A stretch of DNA of 64,000 bases, from NCBI RefSeq assembly GCF_900112155.1, contig NZ_FOKQ01000023.1:1-64000 (forward strand). Reading direction: 5' to 3'. The DNA comes from Hominimerdicola alba (lineage in GTDB: Bacteria; Bacillota; Clostridia; Oscillospirales; Ruminococcaceae). A program made the translations under genes and the position numbers. Numbering within the stretch: position 1 is the stretch's first letter; each line of letters begins with the position of its first letter. The notes below the pieces were generated by a model. That model worked only from the letters and a program-made list of their open reading frames with translations, had not been told where the DNA came from and searched no databases. Shown in pieces: positions 58,601 to 64,000 of this stretch.

Positions 58601-60802
58601 ATGGATTCTAATATCGGTAAGAAGCTGGATGGCAGATATGAAATTACCGAGCTTATAGGCGTAGGCGGAATGGCTGATGTCTATAAGGCACAGGACGTAA
58701 TGGAAGACCGTCCTGTGGCTGTAAAGATCCTTAAACCCGAGTTTTCGGGCGACGAGGAGTTCCTGAGGAGGTTCAGGAATGAGAGCAAGGCTATCGCAGT
58801 GCTGTCTCACCCGAATATCGTTAAGATATACGATGTGGGCTTCACTGATGAGATACAGTTCATCGTAATGGAATACATCGACGGTATCACACTGAAAGAG
58901 TTTATCGAACAACAGGGTGTATTGAAATGGAAAGATGCACTGCATTTTATCACACAGATACTGAGAGCTTTGCAGCACGCCCATGACAAGGGCATCGTTC
59001 ACAGGGATATCAAGCCGCAGAATATCATGCTGTTTACCGACGGCACAATAAAGGTCATGGATTTCGGCATTGCAAGATTTTCCAGGATTGACGGCAAGAC
59101 CCTTTCGGATAAGGCAATAGGCTCTGTACACTATATATCTCCCGAGCAGGCGCAGGGTGATATGACCGATGAAAGATCGGATATCTATTCCGTGGGCGTT
59201 ATGCTTTATGAGATGCTTACCGGCAGAAAACCTTTTGACGGTGATACTGCTGTGAATGTTGCTCTTAAACATATGCAGGAGATGGCTGTTCCTCCCAGAG
59301 AGATAATGCCCTCCATTCCTGAGGCGTTAGAAGAGATCGTTTATCACGCTATGGAAAAGCAGCCCGCTCAGCGTTATCAGTCGGCAGCTGAGATGATAAG
59401 GGATATAGATACCTTCAAGCTCAACCAGTCAGTAGTGTTCGGCTACAAGGCAGGTTCTGCACCTGTTGTTGACAACGTAGGTTTCTATCCTGTGAATAAT
59501 CAGAACAGAAAGCCTGTCATCGATGATAATTATGATGATTATGAAGATGATTATGATGATGAATATGATGACGACGATTATGATGACGATGACGACGATT
59601 ACTATGAGCCCGAGAAGAAGCGCTCATATGTAGTGCCGATACTTCTGGCAGTTACTGTGGCAGTTGTTATCGTTGCAGGTATCATAATCGGATATACTGT
59701 TATCAAGACATTTTCAAAGAACGGTAACGGTACAGGAATTCACACAAGTACAGTTATGCTTCCTAACTTTGTTGGTGAGAACATAGTTCAGGTTAAGCAG
59801 GACTGGGACGATAAACTCAAGATCGAAGTTCAGGATGAGTACAATACCGATTTCGAAGAGGGTACAATCTTCTGGCAGAGCCAGACCGCAGGTAAGACCG
59901 TTAAGGAAGGTTACACCATCACACTTAAGGTAAGCCGTGGCAAGCAGATGATAGTTGTACCTGATGTTTCAGGTAATGAATCCGAAGTTGCAGAGAGCGA
60001 GTTGATAGCTGCAGGCTTCACAGTCGTTCTGAGAAGTAAGTACGATGATACTGTTCCTGAGAAAATAGCAATTGGTACTGAACCTGCTGCAGGTACTGAA
60101 CATGCTTCTGGTGGTGCAGTTACACTTTATGTCAGCAAGGGTCCTCTGGATACTATGGTTAAGGTACCTAACGTTGTTGGTCTGACCAAGGAGAAGGCTA
60201 TCACTATCCTTAAGGAAAACAAGCTGAAAGCAAATGTTGATGATATGCCTCATGACGGCGATAAGGGTAAGGTAATCGACCAGTCCGTTGAACCCGACAA
60301 AAGAGTTGAGAGAGACACTGAGGTTACGATCTACGTATCCACAGGTGAGACAGATCCCGTTAATCTGACGATCAGCATCCCGATGCCCGATGGTCTGCAT
60401 GGTGCATACTCGCTTCAGGGCTTCGTAAACGGAAATGTACGTTATACACAGTCCATTTCCAACGGCGAGACTGTTGCAGGCGGTGCGATAACTATGGATA
60501 TTTCCGGTAAGAAGACCGAGACAATCACAGTATCCATCAGAAATGAGGAAACAGGTAAGTCTGTAAACTACGCAGTATTCAATGTAAACTACGAAAAGAA
60601 GACTGCTGAACTTAGCGGTTCGCTGAATAAGGACGGCCTGCTGGATATTACTCCTAGTGTTAAGGAGGAAAGCTCAAAGCCTGAGGAAAGTTCTTCACAG
60701 CCTGATGTGACCGAGCCTCCTCAGACCGAGGCTCCTGTACCTCAGCCTACTGATGACAGCTCACAGGCTGACGTGCCTGACAATGGCGAAACCACCTACT
60801 AA
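58601..60802 (+). CDS. prkC: PASTA-domain serine/threonine kinase PrkC (Stk)
   Basis: 733-residue membrane kinase sensing peptidoglycan. Kinase domain 1-~270 with glycine loop GVGGMADVY, Lys42, catalytic Asp136 in HRDIKPQN and DFG (154-156). A very acidic Asp/Tyr linker (~307-336) precedes the membrane helix (~342-370). Three PASTA domains follow (~385-583), then a ~100-residue C-terminal domain and a Ser/Pro/Glu-rich tail. The linker comes from GAT/TAT/GAC triplet repeats (~59521-59607). ATG 58601 follows AGGAG by nine bases; upstream TTG 58592 is unlikely. Confidence 0.95.
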   Translation: MDSNIGKKLDGRYEITELIGVGGMADVYKAQDVMEDRPVAVKILKPEFSGDEEFLRRFRNESKAIAVLSHPNIVKIYDVGFTDEIQFIVMEYIDGITLKEFIEQQGVLKWKDALHFITQILRALQHAHDKGIVHRDIKPQNIMLFTDGTIKVMDFGIARFSRIDGKTLSDKAIGSVHYISPEQAQGDMTDERSDIYSVGVMLYEMLTGRKPFDGDTAVNVALKHMQEMAVPPREIMPSIPEALEEIVYHAMEKQPAQRYQSAAEMIRDIDTFKLNQSVVFGYKAGSAPVVDNVGFYPVNNQNRKPVIDDNYDDYEDDYDDEYDDDDYDDDDDDYYEPEKKRSYVVPILLAVTVAVVIVAGIIIGYTVIKTFSKNGNGTGIHTSTVMLPNFVGENIVQVKQDWDDKLKIEVQDEYNTDFEEGTIFWQSQTAGKTVKEGYTITLKVSRGKQMIVVPDVSGNESEVAESELIAAGFTVVLRSKYDDTVPEKIAIGTEPAAGTEHASGGAVTLYVSKGPLDTMVKVPNVVGLTKEKAITILKENKLKANVDDMPHDGDKGKVIDQSVEPDKRVERDTEVTIYVSTGETDPVNLTISIPMPDGLHGAYSLQGFVNGNVRYTQSISNGETVAGGAITMDISGKKTETITVSIRNEETGKSVNYAVFNVNYEKKTAELSGSLNKDGLLDITPSVKEESSKPEESSSQPDVTEPPQTEAPVPQPTDDSSQADVPDNGETTY

Positions 60803-60808
60803 GTTTAT

Positions 60809-61690
60809 ATGACAGGTATTATAACGAAAGCAATCGGAGGTCTCTACACTGTAGATGCCTCCGACGGCATATTTGAATGTAAAGCCCGCGGGATATTCAG
60901 AAAAAAGAAAATATCCCCGATGTGCGGCGATAATGTTATTATCTCTGAGGATAAAGACGGCTGTGTTATCGAGGAAATACTACCCAGACGTTCCGAACTG
61001 ATAAGACCGCCTCTTGCAAATCTCGACCTGCTGGTGTTCGTATCATCTACCGTCGAGCCAAAGCCTAATACGCTTCTGCTGGATAAATTCATCGCTATTG
61101 CAGAATTTAAAAAGATAAAGCCCGTGGTGGTATTTACCAAAGTGGATAAGCGTTCCGGAGAGGAACTTGCAGCTGTATACCGGAGTGTTGGCATTGATGT
61201 TTTTGAATGTGACAATGTAACAGGCGAGGGAAGTGCCGAAGTCAGGGCTGCTCTGCAAGGCAAGCTTTCTGCCTTTACAGGCAATACCGGCGTTGGAAAG
61301 TCCTCGCTGCTGAATAATATGTATCCTGAGCTTGGGCTTGCTACGGGCGAGATCAGCAAAAAACTTGGCAGAGGAAGACATACTACCCGCCATGTTCAGC
61401 TGTATAAGCTGGAGGGAGGAGGTTATATTGCAGATACCCCTGGATTTTCCTCTTTTGATACTAACAGGTACGATATCATTTTTAAGGATAAGCTTGCTGA
61501 CTGCTTTATCGAGTTCGGCGAATACACCGATAAATGCCGTTTCCCCGATTGCAGTCACACTAAGGAAAAGGGCTGTGCAGTCATCGAAGCTGTTAAAGCA
61601 GGGAAGATACCTCAGTCACGGTTCGACAGCTATCTGCAAATGTATGAGGACGCCAAACATCTAAAGGAATGGGAGTATAAAAATGACTGA
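60809..61690 (+). CDS. rsgA: Ribosome small subunit-dependent GTPase RsgA (CpgA)
   Basis: 293-residue circularly permuted GTPase that helps 30S maturation. OB-fold N-terminus, G4 FTKVDKR before G1 GNTGVGKSS and G3 DTPGFSSF, then the zinc site in CRFPDCSHTKEKGC. No good ribosome site is seen before ATG 60809, so it probably depends on translational read-through from prkC six bases away. The Bacillus homologue also follows prkC. Confidence 0.94.
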   Translation: MTGIITKAIGGLYTVDASDGIFECKARGIFRKKKISPMCGDNVIISEDKDGCVIEEILPRRSELIRPPLANLDLLVFVSSTVEPKPNTLLLDKFIAIAEFKKIKPVVVFTKVDKRSGEELAAVYRSVGIDVFECDNVTGEGSAEVRAALQGKLSAFTGNTGVGKSSLLNNMYPELGLATGEISKKLGRGRHTTRHVQLYKLEGGGYIADTPGFSSFDTNRYDIIFKDKLADCFIEFGEYTDKCRFPDCSHTKEKGCAVIEAVKAGKIPQSRFDSYLQMYEDAKHLKEWEYKND

Positions 61691-62309
61691 CACCTGTGTT
61701 ATTTTTGCGGGCGGCGATCCGGTAAAATCTGAAACTGTTGACAAAGCTATTCTTGAAAATGCGTTTATCATCTGCGCTGACAAGGGATATGCCTTGGCAG
61801 AGTCTCTTGGTGTAGAAGCTGATATTGTTCTTGGGGATTTTGATTCTCTGAATTACACTCCGTCTGGTGACAAGGTTATGTGCTTTCCACCCGAAAAAGA
61901 CGATACCGATCTGATGCTTGCAGTCAATAGGGCATTGGAAATGGGCGCTAAGAGAATAGTTATCTATGGTGCCTGCGGCGGCAGGATTGACCACATGATA
62001 GGCAATATTGCTTGCCTTGCGCTGATAGCCGAAAACGGAGCGAATGGAACTATTGTGGGTGATGATGACATCATATCATTCCATATGCCTGGTGAGTTTT
62101 CTGTCCCTTATAAAGAGGGTTTCTCGCTTTCACTGTTTGCCTATTCCCGAGAAGTCAAGGGGCTTGCGATTAGCGGTGCAAAGTATTCTGTACAGGACTG
62201 CACCCTTACCGATTCGGTCACGCTGGGTGTTTCAAATGAGATCATTCCCCCAGCTGCGAAAATCTCGTTTACTGAGGGCAGACTGCTCGTGATACAGTCA
62301 AGACTGTAA
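61683..62309 (+). CDS. thiN: Thiamine pyrophosphokinase
   Basis: 208 residues converting thiamine to TPP. CADKGYALAESLGVEADIVLGDFDSL and KDDTDLMLAV are the catalytic acid motifs, GACGGRIDHMIGN the second; the C-terminus is the TPK substrate-binding domain. It overlaps rsgA by eight bases. In Bacillus rpe usually lies between rsgA and thiN; it is missing here. Confidence 0.93.
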   Translation: MTDTCVIFAGGDPVKSETVDKAILENAFIICADKGYALAESLGVEADIVLGDFDSLNYTPSGDKVMCFPPEKDDTDLMLAVNRALEMGAKRIVIYGACGGRIDHMIGNIACLALIAENGANGTIVGDDDIISFHMPGEFSVPYKEGFSLSLFAYSREVKGLAISGAKYSVQDCTLTDSVTLGVSNEIIPPAAKISFTEGRLLVIQSRL

Positions 62310-62365
62310 CCAAAACCCCTCTTGCTGAATAGTATGTATTACCAAGCTACAGGGAGGTAATACTT

Positions 62366-62452
62366 ATGAAAGTCGTAGTAGTGAAAAGTCCCCGCCTGCT
62401 TTCGGGGCTGCTGAAAATGATCTTCGGCATCAGCAAAGAGGATAGTATGTAA
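62366..62452 (+). CDS. spoVM: SpoVM-like sporulation peptide
   Basis: 28 codons: MKVVVVKSPRLLSGLLKMIFGISKEDSM. Pattern, length and composition match Bacillus SpoVM (26 residues), an amphipathic helix that marks the curved forespore membrane and anchors SpoIVA. GGGAGGT (62352-62358) is seven bases before the ATG, and it lies right after thiN, as in Bacillus (thiN-spoVM). It precedes the operon's terminator. The first residues lack the Bacillus KFYT pattern, so the match is by layout and the PR(L/F)L-GxxxxxxxG core. Confidence 0.82.
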   Translation: MKVVVVKSPRLLSGLLKMIFGISKEDSM

Positions 62453-62501
62453 AATTTTTGTCGGATTGATTCGTCAGTTTTAAAGAAGTTAATAAAATTA
62501 T

Positions 62502-62537
62502 GGCTGTCCAGAAACACTCTGGACAGCCGTTTTCTTT
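62502..62537 (+). terminator. Terminator after the yicC-spoVM operon
   Basis: GGCTGTCCAGA (62502-62512)/TCTGGACAGCC (62518-62528) followed by a T-rich tail with TTTCTTTT. Confidence 0.92.
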
Positions 62538-62559
62538 TGTACTCTAAACTGTTCGATGG

Positions 62560-62588
62560 TTGACGGCACAGGTGATATATGCTATAAT
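62560..62588 (+). promoter_or_regulatory. Promoter for the unknown gene at 62627
   Basis: TTGACG (62560-62565), 17-bp spacer, TATAAT (62583-62588). Confidence 0.78.
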
Positions 62589-62626
62589 CTTGCTTATAGA
62601 ATAAATTTGATTTGGAGGTGAACCGT

Positions 62627-63271
62627 ATGCTTGAAAATACCGATTTTCTCACGATAGGGTACTATATTTGTGAACACATCGATCGTCCCGAGTATCTCGA
62701 AATAGGTTCGGGCGGGTTTATTTCTGCAAGTGATTGTCTTTGTACCCATGAACCACAGTACGCTTTGTGTCATGGATGGAAACCTCACGGGGATGATAAA
62801 ACTTATATCAAGCAATTTCCTGACATAGAGACCTACATAAAAATGAGCGCTGAGATAACTGAACTTATGGGTGAAAATCGCTTTTTTAGCGACGGCAGAT
62901 TTTTGAGCCGCGAAGACGCCTTGCATTTCTATAAAGAATATTTTGACAGTGAAAAATATATCCTGATATCTGTTTGTGCCGAAAAGGAATTTCGGGAATA
63001 TCTTGACGATGGTTTTATTTTGGATAGTGTTATCGGCGCGGTTAATACAGATGAAACGATAGGCTGTGATATCTTAGGATGGGACTTTTACGGCTTTCAT
63101 TCATTCCTGTGCAACAGTCTGCAAAAGTATATAAGCGGAGTAAGATTCAACAGCTATGGTCTTATCGATAATTCTTATGATGAAACCAAGCAAATGGCGG
63201 AATCGATTCAGGGCAGGGGCGAGCCTGTTGACTGGCTGCCTGTTATCATCAGAAAAGTAAAAATTGATTGA
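62627..63271 (+). CDS. Hypothetical protein
   Basis: 214 residues, acidic and aromatic-rich, with no membrane segment. It includes a Cys/His-rich start (CEHIDRPEY, CLCTHEPQYALCHGW) and a conserved-looking WDFYGFHSFLC...FNSYGLIDNSYDE...GRGEPVDWLPVI. I do not recognise the family; it could be another immunity-type protein, but only its size and location next to remnants suggest that. Excellent GGAGGTG six bases before the ATG. Confidence 0.7.
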   Translation: MLENTDFLTIGYYICEHIDRPEYLEIGSGGFISASDCLCTHEPQYALCHGWKPHGDDKTYIKQFPDIETYIKMSAEITELMGENRFFSDGRFLSREDALHFYKEYFDSEKYILISVCAEKEFREYLDDGFILDSVIGAVNTDETIGCDILGWDFYGFHSFLCNSLQKYISGVRFNSYGLIDNSYDETKQMAESIQGRGEPVDWLPVIIRKVKID

Positions 63272-63429
63272 GAGGAATTAAATGGTGTTTGTCAGAAGAG
63301 GATACACTTTTATTCTGTCAGTTCGTATATTTGGGGCTGATATATCGAACATATGACCATGAAATAATTGTTGAAGAAGGCAGAGAAATCGAGTTAATGT
63401 TTCTATCTCTTATGACATCTGACAAATAA
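63268..63429 (+). other. Possible small or remnant coding frame
   Basis: A TTG-started frame of 53 residues overlaps the stop of the previous gene by TTGA and ends with TAA at 63427-63429. Composition looks protein-like (SEEDTLLFCQFVYLGLIYRTYD...), but the start is weak. It may be a broken C-terminal fragment of a lost gene. Confidence 0.25.
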
Positions 63430-63462
63430 AAACAAAAATTTTAAAAATCACAATTTTTAGTA

Positions 63463-63491
63463 TTGACAAACATTGTAAAAATTAGTATAAT
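63463..63491 (+). promoter_or_regulatory. Promoter for the zinc-ribbon gene
   Basis: TTGACA (63463-63468), 17-bp spacer, TATAAT (63486-63491), a full consensus match. Confidence 0.88.
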
Positions 63492-63527
63492 AATATTATT
63501 AAAATTTTATCTTTGGAGGTAAAGACA

Positions 63528-64000
63528 ATGAACTCGATCAAAGGATTTATGAATGGACTTTATAAGGTAGTCGGACCTGCTGTAAACGTACTGTTTGCAC
63601 TTTTCCTTACAATTGCTGGTAACAGTGGTTTCCAGGCTTACAAGGCAAGCAAGAACGCTCTGACAGCATCTGATTTAGTTAATCTGGCTTTATTGGGCGA
63701 TAAGGGTGCTGCATCTGCTGCAACCAAGTCGAGCGGCACAGGTTTCATCACTTTCTTACAGGTTCTGTTCTGGATAGTAGCTGTTATCTACATCGGCTGC
63801 AAGGTTCTTGAACTGCTTAACGCACTGAATGAGAACCCCAATGCTCTGAAGTCTCTGAAGCCCGCTGGCGCTCCTGCTCAGAATGTTGCACAGCCTCAGT
63901 TCGGTCAGCCTGCTCAGGCTATTCCTCAGCCCACAGCAGCAGCTGCTGCTCCTGCAGGCGCTGAAAGATTCTGCACACAGTGTGGTGCAAAGGTTCCCGC
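63528..64000 (+). CDS. Zinc-ribbon membrane protein, truncated by the window end
   Basis: At least 157 residues. Two hydrophobic segments (~14-30 and ~75-95) are separated by an Ala-rich part; then a Gln/Pro/Ala-rich linker leads into FCTQCGAKVP, the first half of a zinc-ribbon knuckle. The second Cys pair would lie beyond the window. Strong promoter and GGAGGT ribosome site indicate high expression. Function unknown. Confidence 0.75.
   Translation, partial: MNSIKGFMNGLYKVVGPAVNVLFALFLTIAGNSGFQAYKASKNALTASDLVNLALLGDKGAASAATKSSGTGFITFLQVLFWIVAVIYIGCKVLELLNALNENPNALKSLKPAGAPAQNVAQPQFGQPAQAIPQPTAAAAAPAGAERFCTQCGAKVP

Noticed and set aside
57443-59272. 609-codon open frame on the minus strand opposite rlmN, prpC and prkC
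   Set aside because: It runs antisense to three clear conserved genes; its composition (Ile/Leu/His/Cys-rich) is typical of a shadow frame.
59521-59607. Tandem repeat or CRISPR-like array
   Set aside because: The GAT/TAT repeats are in frame within prkC and encode its acidic linker; there are no spacers.
1-64000. Search for tRNA, rRNA, IS elements, prophage, CRISPR or integrase
   Set aside because: None was recognised by eye on either strand; intergenic regions are short and explained by promoters and terminators.

Overview
The window looks like a chromosomal segment of a low-to-mid GC, Gram-positive anaerobe of the class Clostridia, most like a fibre-using Ruminococcus (Oscillospiraceae). 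This is inferred from an IspH-ribosomal protein S1 fusion, class III fructose bisphosphatase, ATP-type PEP carboxykinase, a Stp/PrkC phosphatase-kinase pair, clostridial gene order, consensus sigma-A promoters with 17-bp spacers, strong AGGAGG ribosome sites, and three polysaccharide hydrolases (GH113, GH5 CelC-like, GH3) that all lack signal peptides. I saw no rRNA, tRNA, CRISPR array, IS element or prophage.

Layout. 1-7912: tyrS, rlmA, a GH113 hydrolase, purA (minus), a lipoprotein and uppP. 8041-11878: ftsK/spoIIIE, a ComEC-like metallo-beta-lactamase and a DUF3006 partner. 11937-17455: an RpiR regulator, a BaiN-type flavoprotein, a cmk-plsC fusion and an ispH-rpsA fusion in a tight row. 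17696-22854: class A PBP, RNA methyltransferase, HAD and AIM24 genes. 22913-25492 (minus): IspD/TarI cytidylyltransferase, a DUF3267 protease-like protein and an unusual PRPP synthetase. 25820-29492: ThrH, a CapD-type sugar dehydratase and an M15 peptidase. 29539-35382 (minus): Spx/ArsC, orphan immunity-type genes, pckA, RNase Z and GH5. 35676-41502: flavoredoxin, class III Fbp, RarA and an M50 protease. 41551-48581: S1-domain protein (minus), secreted FN3/cell-wall hydrolase behind a long leader (plus), and a minus-strand operon HD-DUF188-Imm42-like-GH3-ComEA-like. 48782-62452: HAD phosphatase, then the long conserved operon yicC-remA-gmk-rpoZ-priA-def-fmt-rsmB-rlmN-prpC-prkC-rsgA-thiN ending in a 28-codon spoVM. 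62627-64000: an unknown protein and a zinc-ribbon membrane protein cut by the window end.

How it works together. Most genes are housekeeping: translation and ribosome maturation (tyrS, def, fmt, rsmB, rlmN, rlmA, rsgA, S1), cell envelope (uppP, PBP, CapD, M15, PrkC/PrpC), nucleotide supply (purA, prs, gmk, cmk) and gluconeogenesis (pckA, fbp). The signal-less glycosidases suggest oligosaccharides are imported and cut in the cytoplasm. The most interesting points are two homopolymer tracts that decide protein architecture (A10 at the Cmk/PlsC junction, A7 inside the ComEA-like gene), an internal ribosome site that could release free S1 from the IspH-S1 fusion, a tiny spoVM at its Bacillus-like position, a structured leader before a cell-wall hydrolase, and immunity-type genes with no toxin nearby.
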